Shown here: positions 33,898 to 43,551 of the stretch, piece by piece
Layout: each line of letters opens with the position of its first letter
Numbering within the stretch: the stretch's first letter is position 1
NCBI RefSeq assembly: GCF_022829295.1
Contig: NZ_JAKSYH010000083.1
Span: forward strand, 1 to 56,808
Origin: Methylobacterium sp. J-088
GTDB taxonomy: Bacteria; Pseudomonadota; Alphaproteobacteria; Rhizobiales; Beijerinckiaceae
Length of the DNA stretch: 56,808 nucleotides
Reading direction: 5' to 3'
Notes under the pieces: generated by a model
Seen by the model: the letters and a program-made list of their open reading frames with translations, nothing else
Database searches by the model: none
What the model was told of the DNA's origin: nothing
Program-made: the position numbers and the translations under genes

Positions 33898-34755
33898 ATG
33901 CATGCTCTCCTCTCCCTCCGGGCCTCGTCGCTCGTCGGCATCGCCGTGGCGGCGCTTTGGGGTGCTCCGACGTTAGCCTGTGACAGGGCAGCCTTAACCG
34001 CCAAGTATCCCGCACTGGTGGGCCGCACCGTTCGCCTCGCGCAGGACGGCGAGAGCCCGCCCTACACCTTCCGGGATGCAGGCAACTTCGAGACGATGCG
34101 CGGTCTCGACAACGATCTCGCCGTGGCCACGTTCAAATGCCTCGGGATGAAGACCGAGACGAAGATCGGCAAGTGGTCCGGCCTTCTGCCCGCGGTTATC
34201 GCGGGTCAAGCGGACGTCATGTGGAACAACCTGTATTACACACCCATACGAGCGCAGCAGGTTGACTTCGTCACATACGTCTTCGCTTCGACCGGCGCCC
34301 TTGTAAAGGCGGGCAACCCGAAGAAAATCACCGCGCTCACCGACACCTGCGGCATCAAGGGCGTTGCCGGCCTCGGCACCGTCGAAGAGGTGCTCCTACA
34401 CAAGACGAGCGACACGTGCGTGGCCGCAGGTAAACCAGCCTTGGAGATCGCGACCTACCCCGACAAGCCCAGCGGCATGAGGCTCGTCCAAGCCGGCCGA
34501 GCCGACCTCATGCTCACCGACGGAGGCTTTGCCGGCAATGTCGCGAAGACGAATGGCGCCGAGTTCGCCCAGGCTTTCCTGATCAAGACAAACTACAAGG
34601 TCGGCCCGGGGATTACGCGTACCTTCGCCGGGCTTCAGCCCGCCATCGCCGATGCCCTCCAGCAGATTCAGGCCGACGGAACCATGAAAGAGCTGATGGT
34701 CAAGTACGGCGTTGACCCCTCGCTCATGCTCCCCGTCGAGGGGTTCACTCAGTAG
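33898..34755 (+). CDS. ABC amino-acid-type binding protein (family 3)
   Basis: A 285-residue periplasmic binding protein with a Sec signal (LVGIAVAALWGAPTLA, cleavage near 27). Family 3 landmarks: VRLAQDGESPPYTFRD, MRGLDNDLAVATFKCLG, WSGLLPAVIAGQADVMWNN, RAQQVDFVTYVF and the C-terminal LMVKYGVDPSLM. These proteins bind amino acids or similar zwitterions. The fused permease-ATPase follows 33 bases later, giving a compact importer. With the monooxygenase, creatininase-like hydrolase and flavin reductase it suggests uptake of an amino-acid-like nitrogen compound that is then oxidised and hydrolysed. Confidence 0.9.
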   Translation: MHALLSLRASSLVGIAVAALWGAPTLACDRAALTAKYPALVGRTVRLAQDGESPPYTFRDAGNFETMRGLDNDLAVATFKCLGMKTETKIGKWSGLLPAVIAGQADVMWNNLYYTPIRAQQVDFVTYVFASTGALVKAGNPKKITALTDTCGIKGVAGLGTVEEVLLHKTSDTCVAAGKPALEIATYPDKPSGMRLVQAGRADLMLTDGGFAGNVAKTNGAEFAQAFLIKTNYKVGPGITRTFAGLQPAIADALQQIQADGTMKELMVKYGVDPSLMLPVEGFTQ

Positions 34756-34788
34756 CGCAATTTCATTTCGCGATAGTTCGAGATCGAC

Positions 34789-36339
34789 GTGCTCGAGTTT
34801 TTGTTCCTACCGTTCCTCTGGCAGGGGGCGCTGATCGCGGTCGAGATCGCCACCTTCGCAATGGTGTTGGGTCTGATCCTCGGCCTCGGCCTGGCGTTGC
34901 TGCGGCTGACCGGTAACAAGTTCTTGAGCGGCGTGGCGTGGTTCTACGTCTGGTTCGTGCGCGGCACGCCGCTGCTCCTGCAACTCGTCTTCATCTTCGA
35001 CGCCCTGCCCGCCGTCGGCATTACCCTCGACAACTTCACCACCGCCGTCGTCGGATTCGCCTTGAACGAGGCTGCGTTCAGCGCGGAGATCATCCGGGGC
35101 GGCATTCTGGCGGTGGGGCGCAATCAGACAATCGCCGCGGCATCGCTTGGGATGGGGCCGGTCCTCACACTGCGCCGCATCGTCCTGCCGCAGGCCATGC
35201 GGGCGATCCTGCCCGGCCTCGGCAATCAAGCGATCAGCATGATCAAGGGTACGTCTATCGCGTCCGTGATCTTCGTGAACGAGCTGACCTTTCGATCGGA
35301 GCAAATCGTCGGTCAGAACTTTCGGTTCTTCGCCGTGTTCGCAGCGACCGGCTTAATCTACCTCTTTATGACCAGCGTCATCGCGTTGGGCCAAGCCGCG
35401 TTGGAGCGTCGTTTCGACCATCTGCGCGAGCGGCCGGTGGCGGAGCCCTCGCTCTCCGCTGCGAGCGAGCGTGCGCCGCTACCAGATCTCGTCGCAGAGA
35501 TCACCGGATGGGACGCGCAGGCGGCGGGTGCCGAGCCATTCGTCGCCGGTCACAACGTCCAGAAAAGCTACGGGAAGCGGGAGGTCCTGAGAGGGATCGA
35601 CCTCGATGTTCGGCGCGGCGAGGTCGTCGTCCTGATGGGCCCGAGCGGTTCCGGGAAAAGTACGTTCCTGCGTCTCGTCAACCATCTCGAACCCGTCGAT
35701 TGGGGTGAGATCCGCGTCGGCGGCCGGTATGTTGGCTATGAACGAGGGGCCGGCGGCCTACGCCCGGCGCGCAACCTCGCAAAAGCTCGGGCCGACGCTC
35801 GGATCGGGATGGTCTTCCAGCACTTCGACCTATTCAATCATCTCACGGCCCTCGAGAACGTGGTCGAGGCGCCGATTCGCGTCTACGGCGAGGATGCTAC
35901 GCGCGCCCGGGCTCGTGGCCTGCATCTCCTCCAGAGCGTCGGGCTCGGCGAGCACGCGGGTCATCTTCCCCACCGGATGTCGGGTGGCCAGCAGCAGCGA
36001 GTCGCGATCGCGCGGGCCCTGGCGATCGCCCCACGACTGATGCTCTTCGACGAGCCGACCTCCGCGCTGGACCCCGAGCGCGTCGGCGAGGTGCTGGCGG
36101 TCATTCGCAGCCTAGCGGCGTCGGGGATGACTATGCTGATCGTGACGCATGAGGTGCGTTTCGCGCGTGAGGTAGCCGACCGCGTGGTGTTCATGGACGA
36201 GGGTGTCATCGTCGAGCAGGGGTTTCCGGCCGAGGTTCTTGAGCAGCCCAAGCACGAGCGTACGCGTCGCTTCCTTCGCATGGTCGACGCAAAGCAGTCT
36301 CACGTAGCGCCTGAGGAGATATCCCATGCTCATCGCTGA
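34789..36339 (+). CDS. Fused amino-acid ABC permease-ATPase
   Basis: A 516-residue fusion of two normally separate subunits. Residues 1 to about 215 form a HisM/GlnP-type permease ([55 protein letters not shown]). After a linker of about 35 residues, residues about 250-505 form a GlnQ-type ATPase (Walker [27 protein letters not shown], signature [15 protein letters not shown], Walker [29 protein letters not shown]). Since the channel needs two permeases and two ATPases, a homodimer would make a complete transporter. GTG start at 34789. The end overlaps the creatininase gene by 14 bases. Confidence 0.92.
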   Translation: MLEFLFLPFLWQGALIAVEIATFAMVLGLILGLGLALLRLTGNKFLSGVAWFYVWFVRGTPLLLQLVFIFDALPAVGITLDNFTTAVVGFALNEAAFSAEIIRGGILAVGRNQTIAAASLGMGPVLTLRRIVLPQAMRAILPGLGNQAISMIKGTSIASVIFVNELTFRSEQIVGQNFRFFAVFAATGLIYLFMTSVIALGQAALERRFDHLRERPVAEPSLSAASERAPLPDLVAEITGWDAQAAGAEPFVAGHNVQKSYGKREVLRGIDLDVRRGEVVVLMGPSGSGKSTFLRLVNHLEPVDWGEIRVGGRYVGYERGAGGLRPARNLAKARADARIGMVFQHFDLFNHLTALENVVEAPIRVYGEDATRARARGLHLLQSVGLGEHAGHLPHRMSGGQQQRVAIARALAIAPRLMLFDEPTSALDPERVGEVLAVIRSLAASGMTMLIVTHEVRFAREVADRVVFMDEGVIVEQGFPAEVLEQPKHERTRRFLRMVDAKQSHVAPEEISHAHR

Positions 36340-37027
36340 GATGAACTGGTCCCAGGTCGAGGACCGCCTTCGCATCGACGACCGCTGCATCTTACCTCTC
36401 GGCTCGACCGAGCAGCACGCACAGCTGAGCCTCGCGACGGACAGCCTTCTGAGCGAACGTATCGCCGCCGAGGCCGCTGCACCTCTCGGCGTGCCGGTCT
36501 TTCCGGTCCTAAGCTACGGAGTCACACCGCATTTCATCGACTTCCCCGGTACTGTTTCGCTTCGTCTGACAACCTACCTCGCCATCCTCGCGGACGTGCT
36601 TGACAGCCTAAAACGGACAGGCTTCCGACGGATCCTTCTGTGCAATGCTCACGGCGGAAACATACCGGCCGCGACCGGCGCGATCGAGTGGGTCGCTCAG
36701 AACCCAGAATGCCGCGTCCGCTTCCACAATTGGTGGATCGCGCCGCAGACGCTGGCGGCATTGCACAAGCTTGAACCGGTTGCGACGCACGCTTCCTGGT
36801 CGGAGAATTTCCCGTGGACTCGCCTGCCCAACATCAGGGGACCCGAGAAGCCGAAACAACCGATCGACGTAGATCGAATGCGCCGATCGAGTCCGGCCGG
36901 TTCGCGGGCGCTCCTCGGCGACGGGAGCTTCGGCGGATCATATCAGCGGGATGATGCGGAGATGGACGCGGTCTGGGCGGTCGCCGTCGCGGAAACACGG
37001 GCCCTCCTCGAGGAAGATTGGGATTGA
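36326..37027 (+). CDS. Creatininase-family amidohydrolase
   Basis: A 233-residue metal amidohydrolase of the creatininase family. Metal-site motifs are visible: [20 protein letters not shown] (Glu, His, Asp) and [17 protein letters not shown] (His). [13 protein letters not shown] is also typical. The family includes creatininase, FAPy deformylase (ArfB) and MftE peptidase, so the substrate is open. ATG overlaps the transporter gene, with gaggag upstream. In this operon it could open an amide or ring of an imported compound before or after the flavin monooxygenase acts. Confidence 0.9.
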   Translation: MLIAEMNWSQVEDRLRIDDRCILPLGSTEQHAQLSLATDSLLSERIAAEAAAPLGVPVFPVLSYGVTPHFIDFPGTVSLRLTTYLAILADVLDSLKRTGFRRILLCNAHGGNIPAATGAIEWVAQNPECRVRFHNWWIAPQTLAALHKLEPVATHASWSENFPWTRLPNIRGPEKPKQPIDVDRMRRSSPAGSRALLGDGSFGGSYQRDDAEMDAVWAVAVAETRALLEEDWD

Positions 37028-37082
37028 TCGAACCTGGGCAGATCCCGCGTCCACCCCGAGGCTTTATTGCCAAAGTTCAGAG

Positions 37083-37559
37083 ATGATTACCGAAGATTAC
37101 AAAGCCTACTTTCGCCATCTGGCATCGGGCGTCTGCATTGTGACCTTTTCGGTTGAAACAGGGGTGCACGGATTCACGGCGACGTCGGTCACGTCGGTCT
37201 GTGCGGCACCGCCCACCGTGCTTTTTTGTGTTCGCCAGCAGAACGATAGCTTTCAATATGCAAGGGTTGGCAGTCCGGTCGGCATCTCTATCCTGAGTAA
37301 AAATCAGATCCATCTGTCAGAGCGATTTGCCAGGAAGATAGGGGCGGAAGGCTATGAAGATGTTGAGACAATTAGCATGCCCCGTGGGGTGCCGACGCTG
37401 AAAGGTGCAATCGCACGAATGGAAGGAGTGATCATCGACGTCATACCCGTTAGCGATCACGCAATCGTTCTGGTCGAGTTCGAGGCAGCCCATATCACCT
37501 CTGGCGATATGCCGGTCCTGTACTATGACCGCGGATATCATCATCCAGTACGCATATGA
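37083..37559 (+). CDS. Flavin reductase partner of the monooxygenase
   Basis: A 158-residue NADH:flavin oxidoreductase of the HpaC/DszD-like group. Landmarks: FRHLASGVCIVTF, GVHGFTATSVTSVCAAPPTV, CVRQQNDSF, GISILSKNQIHLSERFA and PVLYYDRGYHHP. It would supply FMNH2 to the LLM monooxygenase at the head of the run. ATG 37083 is chosen because homology starts there; the upstream open frame overlaps the creatininase gene and is not protein-like. Slightly lower GC than its neighbours. Confidence 0.9.
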   Translation: MITEDYKAYFRHLASGVCIVTFSVETGVHGFTATSVTSVCAAPPTVLFCVRQQNDSFQYARVGSPVGISILSKNQIHLSERFARKIGAEGYEDVETISMPRGVPTLKGAIARMEGVIIDVIPVSDHAIVLVEFEAAHITSGDMPVLYYDRGYHHPVRI

Positions 37560-37892
37560 TTGTCTACGACGATACGGCGTTGTGATTTCTCGTACCCTGC
37601 CGCTATTCGATTCCACCGGGGAGCCCTTCATGCATTTATACGCCGGTGCGCGACTCGCCCTGATGTGTTGACCAGCACCCTGGAGCGGCTGCGCGAGGCT
37701 TCGGTCGTTGCAGGATTGACGTCGTTCGGTGATGCGCCGAGGTTCCCACTTGGTCGACCTTGCGATCCTACGATTGCAAGGCCGGGGCGCCGCCGGCATC
37801 TGGACTCCGACTGACCGAAATGCGGCGGGGTCGACTACCGCACACCCTACGGCACATGAACGCGTACCGGGTGCCGAAGCATCCGGCGACAG
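37560..37892. other. Convergent gap, nothing recognised
   Basis: These 333 bases separate the ends of the flavin reductase and carotenoid-oxygenase genes. An open frame of 84 codons at 37560-37814 shows no family resemblance. No terminator-like hairpin with a T run was found. Confidence 0.35.
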
Positions 37893-39329
37893 TCACCCGG
37901 CCATATGCTTTGGAAACCAGTTCCGGTGAAAGCCTGGCGGGATCCGGTGCCCGAGGTGGACCGTGGCGACGGGCGCCGCCTCGAACGCGCGCGCGTCAAG
38001 GATGATGAAATCAGTCGTGTCGCTCGCCGAGTCGACGACGAACCCAACGAGCCAGCCCTCGTCTTCGCCGGCCTCCGGCCTGGCCGGCACGAAGACGAAC
38101 TCTCCCGGGATACTGTCAGGGCCGAACTCGTGCACACGCCGCTCCCCCGTTGCCAGGTCATGCTTGTAGATCTGCGTCGCGTCCACGAGCTGCGTGTTGC
38201 CGTCGGCGGGGACGGAGCCCGTGTAAACGTACCGGTGGGGTTGTCCGAAGCGACGCTCGTCGATCCGGGGGAACTCCTGCGCCGCGGGATCGATCACCCG
38301 ACGGTCGACCTGCCCCGTCGCCGGGTCGGCGGTCCAGCGTTCCAGCCAACCCGGTGCGTCGAGGCCGCCGCCGGCCGAGGCGAACACCCGCTCGTAGACG
38401 ACGACGTCGAGAACCACGCGCCCGTCAACGTCGTCGTAGGCGTTGGCGACGTGGAAGGCGAAGCACGGCTCGACCGCGCACCACACGATGTCGGCGGCCG
38501 TACCATGCCGCGGGAGCAGGCCGACGCGGGCGCCATGGCCTGGGTTCCAGCGGAACGGGAAGCGGTGTCCTGCCAGCACCGCCCGCATCGAGAAGGTGAC
38601 GGGCAGGTCCAGCTCGACGACGAAGCGCGTCGTGATCGCGCAATCGTGGATGCAGGGGCCGTGCTCGACCGGGATCGACACGTCTCGCACGACGCGACCG
38701 GCGGGCGAGATGACGACGTGGCGCACGCTGTCCCAGATGCGGCCGTCATAGGCGATGGCATGTGTCTCACCGGTCGCCGGGTCGCGATGCGGGTGTCCGC
38801 TGAAGGAGCCGGCGAGGGTGCCGTCGAAAGGATCGTAGCGCTGCGTTTCCAAGTCCTCGGACAACAAGACGGGAAAGCTGCCGGCCTCGACCACGGCGAA
38901 GGCGCGGTCACCGATCTCGACGACGTTGGTGTTGACGGTGTCGTCGCCGCGGCGCGGCCCCGGGGCAGCGGGCCGGCCGAGCGCTGCGGACGCCGCACGC
39001 GAGCCGATCCAGCGGTTGCGGTACCACAAGGCCTTTCCGTCCTCGATGCAGAGACCGTGCACCATGCCGTCGCCCAGGAACCAGTCGTGGCCGCGCGTCG
39101 TCGGGCCGGCGGGGTTGGCGCCCATCTTGAGGTAGCGGCCGTTGAGCCCCGCCGGGATCGTCCCGCTCACGCACAGATTCCGCAGGGTCAGCTCCTCGCG
39201 CATCGGCGTGTGGACGCCGATTACGAAGGGGTGCTGCGTCCACGGAAGGCGCAGCCGATTGCAGGCCGCCACCAGCGCGACAAGGCCCTCGGCGGTGGCA
39301 CGCAGGCTGGACTCTATCAAGTTCGGCAT
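37893..39329 (-). CDS. Carotenoid/lignostilbene cleavage oxygenase
   Basis: A 478-residue non-heme iron dioxygenase of the carotenoid oxygenase family, a seven-bladed propeller. The four iron-binding His are recognisable in order: FSGHPHRDPATGE, CIHDCAITTRF, CFAFHVANAYDD and PPGFHRNWFP at the C-terminus. LNGRYLKMGANPAGP and HDWFLGDGMVHGL are typical of the N-terminal region. It should cleave a conjugated double bond in a carotenoid, apocarotenoid or stilbene; sequence alone does not tell which. It stands alone on the reverse strand. MPNLIESSL at 39329 is a reasonable start. Confidence 0.92.
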   Translation of the reverse strand: MPNLIESSLRATAEGLVALVAACNRLRLPWTQHPFVIGVHTPMREELTLRNLCVSGTIPAGLNGRYLKMGANPAGPTTRGHDWFLGDGMVHGLCIEDGKALWYRNRWIGSRAASAALGRPAAPGPRRGDDTVNTNVVEIGDRAFAVVEAGSFPVLLSEDLETQRYDPFDGTLAGSFSGHPHRDPATGETHAIAYDGRIWDSVRHVVISPAGRVVRDVSIPVEHGPCIHDCAITTRFVVELDLPVTFSMRAVLAGHRFPFRWNPGHGARVGLLPRHGTAADIVWCAVEPCFAFHVANAYDDVDGRVVLDVVVYERVFASAGGGLDAPGWLERWTADPATGQVDRRVIDPAAQEFPRIDERRFGQPHRYVYTGSVPADGNTQLVDATQIYKHDLATGERRVHEFGPDSIPGEFVFVPARPEAGEDEGWLVGFVVDSASDTTDFIILDARAFEAAPVATVHLGHRIPPGFHRNWFPKHMAG

Positions 39330-39760
39330 CTGGCGCTGGCTCGGGGCGATCGGAGGGAGAGCGAAGGCCCTCGCGATGGAGGCCTGCCCCTTTTCCGGGC
39401 ATGAATGTCAACTCTGTTCGTTTGAGACGACTGGGCGATCTTGCCGATGATGTATCCAACTACGTACCGCTGTGCGACGGAAGTGGATCGCTACGTCGAC
39501 GGCTCGGTCAGCCAAGCGCCCGGACGCCTCCAGCCGCCGGATAAATGGCCGCTTGCGGATTTGCCATCGGAGAGCTTCTTCGGCGTGATTGGGTCGGTAG
39601 GAGGCCGTCCGCTTTTCCAGCCGACCACCTCCGAAGCGGACCAGCCGCTTTCGGCCAGTTCCAGTCCCGCACGCTGGCACCCTGAACGTTTGGGTTGGGT
39701 GGAGAGCTGCCGGTCCGCTTCGGGGCGCTAGCTTGGGGAACCGGATGTTCGAGGCAGGCT
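39330..39760. other. Gene-poor stretch with family B repeats
   Basis: No gene is supported. It is rich in repeat words (tggccgcttgcgg, gtccgcttttccagccg, cctccgaagcgg, ggtccgcttcgggg). The clearest copy is 39591-39658. Confidence 0.45.
39591..39658 (-). repeat. Diverged dispersed repeat (family B), copy at 39.6 kb
   Basis: Reverse complement reads ctggccgaaagcgg, then gtccgcttcgg, then taccgaccc, parallel to 9796-9866. Confidence 0.55.
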
Positions 39761-41932
39761 CTATTGGATTTGCGTGTCTCGGTGATCACTAATCGACAAC
39801 GGCGCATCGTTGATGTCGTCCATCACGAGCTGGTTCAGCGCACAGATGAACGAAGACAGCCGGTAGCCGTCGTGGCGTGAGAGAGCATTGTCGAAAGCCC
39901 GGACATTCCAGAACGGGTCGTTGGGGCGGGTGATCGGCGCAATGCCGGTCAACTGAAGGCCGTGCAGGAAGCGAGCGGCCGGGCCGTTCTCGCCGGATCC
40001 GCCAGGCGCGAGCGCGGCGCTGTCCCAAAAGTTGCCGCGCCGGTCGGCGCGCGCCATCCGGGCTCGCGTCAGCCAGCGGTCGGAGCGTGGGCAGTCGAGA
40101 GCGGCATCGGCGAGGGTGGCATAGGGGTGGTGTCGCTCAAGGCCCGGATCATCGAGCCCAAGCAGTTCGTGGGTCGTGCCGAAGGGCGCAGCCGAAGGCT
40201 GGGCATCCGCGAGCACGCCGGCCGCCGGCCGCGGCGGGTCGAGATTGCCGATGGTGTGCGAATCCTCTCGGGCGGTGTTCTGGAACGGGAAGGTTGCAGC
40301 AAGGAGCGACAGGGTGCGCAGCGGCAGCGTCAGCAATCCGGCTCCGAGGTCGATGGGCGCCGGGGGGGTGCAGCTCTCACCACGGGGCTGGCGGCCCTCG
40401 AACCGCGCCGCCACACGGTCGAGAAAGCCCGCGGCCGGGCGGAAATCGAACTTGAAGGTCGGGAACAGGTCGTGGGTCGCCCGATCGTAGTCGACGCCCG
40501 CATCGAACATGCTGTCCGTCGCCGAGAGCCGGCTCCGGATCTTGCGGCGGGCGGCCGCGAAGGCGTCATCGACATCGAGACCGATCCACGCGCAGTCCCC
40601 AGGCCGCAGGCCACCGGCCGGGAAGGCCAGAGTCGCCGTCACCGACATCAGGACCGGCCGCTGGTTGGGCGGGAAGTAGCCGTCGCCGCGCTCAACCTCT
40701 GAAGCCGGCGTGTGCGCATCGGCATGGTCGGCCAGCTGCAACCAGACCTCGCGCTGGATTGCAGTCCACTTGCTCGCTTCGGAGGCGGGATTGATCAGGA
40801 CCACGAGATTGCCCAGGACCGGCGGTAGGGTTTCTCCAAACCGATGGCGGTGCACCGCCTTGACCATGTCGTCCTTGAGCCCGCTCGCAAGCATGTTGCC
40901 GCCGAGGCTGTGCCCGGCGACGATCAGCTTGTTGTGCGCGCCCGGCGCGCCGAGCGTGGTCTCGAGTGTGCGAAGGGCTGAGATCGCCGCCGGCGCGATG
41001 GCTTCGCTCACCGGCTTTCGATCGAACAAGGTGGCGCCGGCCGACAGGTTGCCGAAGAAGCCGCCGATCGCGTCGCCGAACCAGAGCTGCAGACCGCGCT
41101 CGTCGACACGCGCCCCACGCCAGCCGATATAGATCGCCGTGACGTCCATATCGCAGACACTCGGGTCGCTCGGGCAGCGCTGCGCAAGGAAACGGGCCGC
41201 GTGGGCCGCGTAGAGGCGCAGATCCGCCACGTTGCCGTCGCCGATCCGCGCGTCGTGCCGCCAGCCGTGGACGAAGGCGATCACGTAGTGCGACCCGGTC
41301 GAAAGATGCTGCTTCAGGGCATCGAGCTGGGTAATGACGGGCTTGACCATCGTGGCCGGCAGGCCCTTGGCCCGCATCTCGGTGTCCATGGCGTGGCGGA
41401 GCATCGCGCTGTCGATGGCCGTGTCGTTCGCCCCTTCGCGGGAAACCAACGCGTAAGGTTCGCCATCCTCCTGGAACTCGATGAAACCGAGGTGGTAGGC
41501 GAGGTCCCGTCCGCCGGCCTCGCGGGACGGGACGATGTGGCGCTGCAGAGTGCAACGCAGCCGTGTCGTCCAACGCGCATCCGTCGCGATCGCCCTGTCT
41601 TCGTCGTTGCTGGCATCGACCCAGCCGTCGCCGTCGGACGGCATCGCCGCCCGCAGGGTCTCACGGCCGGTATCGGCCAGGACCGTCCAGCCCTTCGCGA
41701 GCCCGTCACGGCATTCGGCGAGGCTCGGGTCGAGGTTGCGATAGGCGTGCGCCTTGTCTGTCGCGAGCACGACGTAGTTCAGGAATAGGATACCGAAGGC
41801 CGCGAGGACGAGCGCGCCAGCGATCCGGGCCGTGGTACGCAACGCGTACAGCACCCCACGAACGAGCCCGAAGGCCGTTCGATATACGGCGCGCCGCCGC
41901 TCGCCCTGCGCCGTCGCCCGTTCGACACTCAT
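39761..41932 (-). CDS. Large membrane-anchored alpha/beta hydrolase
   Basis: A 723-residue protein. One N-terminal membrane helix (about 38-58, IAGALVLAAFGILFLNYVVL) anchors it. The middle contains VIAFVHGWRHDARIGDGN, resembling the oxyanion region, and the nucleophile elbow VAGHSLGGNM with Ser near 342, so an esterase/lipase fold is likely. The C-terminal 250 residues are not recognisable to me; one segment is VIPF-like hydrophobic (LLTLPLRTLSLLAATF). Similar large DUF-like hydrolases occur in Hyphomicrobiales, but the substrate is unknown. It is divergent from the small secreted protein gene at 42142. Confidence 0.8.
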   Translation of the reverse strand: MSVERATAQGERRRAVYRTAFGLVRGVLYALRTTARIAGALVLAAFGILFLNYVVLATDKAHAYRNLDPSLAECRDGLAKGWTVLADTGRETLRAAMPSDGDGWVDASNDEDRAIATDARWTTRLRCTLQRHIVPSREAGGRDLAYHLGFIEFQEDGEPYALVSREGANDTAIDSAMLRHAMDTEMRAKGLPATMVKPVITQLDALKQHLSTGSHYVIAFVHGWRHDARIGDGNVADLRLYAAHAARFLAQRCPSDPSVCDMDVTAIYIGWRGARVDERGLQLWFGDAIGGFFGNLSAGATLFDRKPVSEAIAPAAISALRTLETTLGAPGAHNKLIVAGHSLGGNMLASGLKDDMVKAVHRHRFGETLPPVLGNLVVLINPASEASKWTAIQREVWLQLADHADAHTPASEVERGDGYFPPNQRPVLMSVTATLAFPAGGLRPGDCAWIGLDVDDAFAAARRKIRSRLSATDSMFDAGVDYDRATHDLFPTFKFDFRPAAGFLDRVAARFEGRQPRGESCTPPAPIDLGAGLLTLPLRTLSLLAATFPFQNTAREDSHTIGNLDPPRPAAGVLADAQPSAAPFGTTHELLGLDDPGLERHHPYATLADAALDCPRSDRWLTRARMARADRRGNFWDSAALAPGGSGENGPAARFLHGLQLTGIAPITRPNDPFWNVRAFDNALSRHDGYRLSSFICALNQLVMDDINDAPLSISDHRDTQIQ

Positions 41933-42141
41933 TGCGCCCGCATCCTGATCGGTCGCACCAAGGGTTGCCGCATTAGCCGGAGGGCATGCAGCGTCATCGC
42001 GATTCCTCTCCGTCCTACCGCATTGCCGCCCTTCGTTCGCCGTGGGCTCTCCGTTACGGGGCGGGTGATGACGATCCCGTCCCGGTAACGGCTTGGCCCG
42101 GGCCTGCGAAATCCCATCGATCGAACCGGAAGGAATCCATC

Positions 42142-42426
42142 ATGATGCGCGCAATTCTGCCGGCTGTCGCTCTCCTCGCCGGCACGGGGGTGGCTACAGC
42201 CTCCCTGTCGAGTCTTGTCGGCGCCTGGGGGCATGATTTTGTCGTCACACCGTTCGAGCCGATGCAGCTCATGGTTGCGATGGCGACCGACAAGATCACT
42301 GGCAAGCAGTTTAACGTCATCAAGATGCCAGACGGTCACGTGATGGCGGTGGTGCCCTTCGACCAGATGGCGAAGATGCCAGAGATCGACCGCAAAAGCC
42401 TGATGCCGATCAAGGGGGGAGGCTGA
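42142..42426 (+). CDS. Small exported protein of unknown function
   Basis: Ninety-four residues with a signal peptide (MRAILPAVALLAGTGVATA, cleavage near 20). The mature part is short and Met-rich (PFEPMQLMVAMATDK, MPDGHVMAVVPFDQMAKMPE, IDRKSLMPIKGGG). ATG 42142 follows ggaaggaa; the upstream frame is not protein-like. Codon use and signal make it a plausible real gene, but I do not recognise a family. Met-rich periplasmic proteins sometimes bind copper; this is only a thought. Confidence 0.6.
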   Translation: MMRAILPAVALLAGTGVATASLSSLVGAWGHDFVVTPFEPMQLMVAMATDKITGKQFNVIKMPDGHVMAVVPFDQMAKMPEIDRKSLMPIKGGG

Positions 42427-42752
42427 TCGATCGAACACTTGTTGAATGTCTGGTCAGAGGCATCCAGCGGGATAGCCAGTGCGATTGAATTCGGTTGTTT
42501 CTTACCGTTCAGCCAGTACCGCACGAACGGCCACTTCCCTTACCTCCTCCCGGAAGCAAGGCAGCCCGATTTAGGCCAATTCTGCCATCCGCAGAAATAA
42601 GCGCTTACGGCCGCTTTCTGGCAGCCACAAAATCGGCTCATGCGGCTGGGTTGGGTCGTCAGCGGAACGTCCGCAAATGCTCGCCCTCATCTCAGTCCAT
42701 CGGTTCGGGTGTCTCCTCGCCTTGTCGGCAGGGGCCGGCAAGGAGACAGGCG

Positions 42753-43385
42753 ATAGGGCATTCCGCACACGATCCCGCCACCAAAGGACGGCCGGCCTGG
42801 AACGCCGGCCGCAAGCTCGGCGCCAAGCGCGCCCTCAAACCTCAGCAGGTCTGGGCCATCCGGTTCTGGCTCGACCGTGAACGGCGCACGCGCGACCGGG
42901 CGATGTTCGACCTCGCCATCGACAGCAAGCTGCGCGGCTGCGACATCGTCAAACTCAAGATTGGCGACCTCGTCAGCGGTGGTCGCGTCCGTAGTCGCGC
43001 CATCGTCATCCAGCGTAAGACCGGTCGACCAGTGCAGTTCGAGTTGCTCGAACCCGCCCGTACCAGCATCCTCTCCTGGCTAGAGGCCAGGGGTGGATCG
43101 CTCGACGACCATGTCTTCCCGAGCCGGCTCGACGGCGTCACGCACATCAGCACCAGACAGTATGCACGCTTGGTCGATGAGTGGGTCACGGGCATCGGGC
43201 TGCGCAGCGAGGACTACGGAACCCATTCCCTGCGTCGCACCAAGGCGTCGTTGATCTACAAGCGGACTGGCAAACTACGTGCCGTCCAGATCCTGCTCGG
43301 CCATACCAAGATCGAGAGCACGGTCAGGTATCTCGGTGTCGACGTTGAGGATGCTCTGACCCTAGCGGAAGGCACTGAGATTTGA
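42753..43385 (+). CDS. Short tyrosine recombinase (integrase) with ATA at the expected start
   Basis: A tyrosine recombinase catalytic domain of about 210 residues. The catalytic set is visible: Arg in SKLRGCDIVKLKIGD, His-x-x-Arg in YGTHSLRRTKA, His in LLGHTK and Tyr in STVRYLGVDVEDAL. These short, host-fixed integrases normally begin a few residues before DPATKGRPAWNAG. At that point the codon is ATA (42753-42755), six bases after aggaga, where homologues would be expected to have ATG. The frame is open back to 42495, but that part is Arg/Pro-rich and not protein-like. Expression may be impaired. Confidence 0.8.
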   Translation: MGHSAHDPATKGRPAWNAGRKLGAKRALKPQQVWAIRFWLDRERRTRDRAMFDLAIDSKLRGCDIVKLKIGDLVSGGRVRSRAIVIQRKTGRPVQFELLEPARTSILSWLEARGGSLDDHVFPSRLDGVTHISTRQYARLVDEWVTGIGLRSEDYGTHSLRRTKASLIYKRTGKLRAVQILLGHTKIESTVRYLGVDVEDALTLAEGTEI

Positions 43386-43551
43386 GCACTGGCCCCCTCG
43401 GCTCCCGGGTCGAGGGGCTTTCAAACCGGCCCGGCTGCAAAGCGCCCAATGCGGTCATCAAGCTGACTGTAACAACGCCTCGTAAGCGGACGCTTCAGAA
43501 ACGTACATCGTCAATCCTTAACGTCATGGATTTTTGGCATCGCCAAATCAG

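Noticed and set aside
37560..37814. 84-codon forward frame after the flavin reductase
   Set aside because: No ribosome site or family resemblance; composition like other intergenic frames.
37905..39404. 499-codon forward frame opposite the carotenoid oxygenase
   Set aside because: Shadow of the reverse-strand gene with four conserved His; the forward translation is Arg/Val/Asp-rich without motifs.
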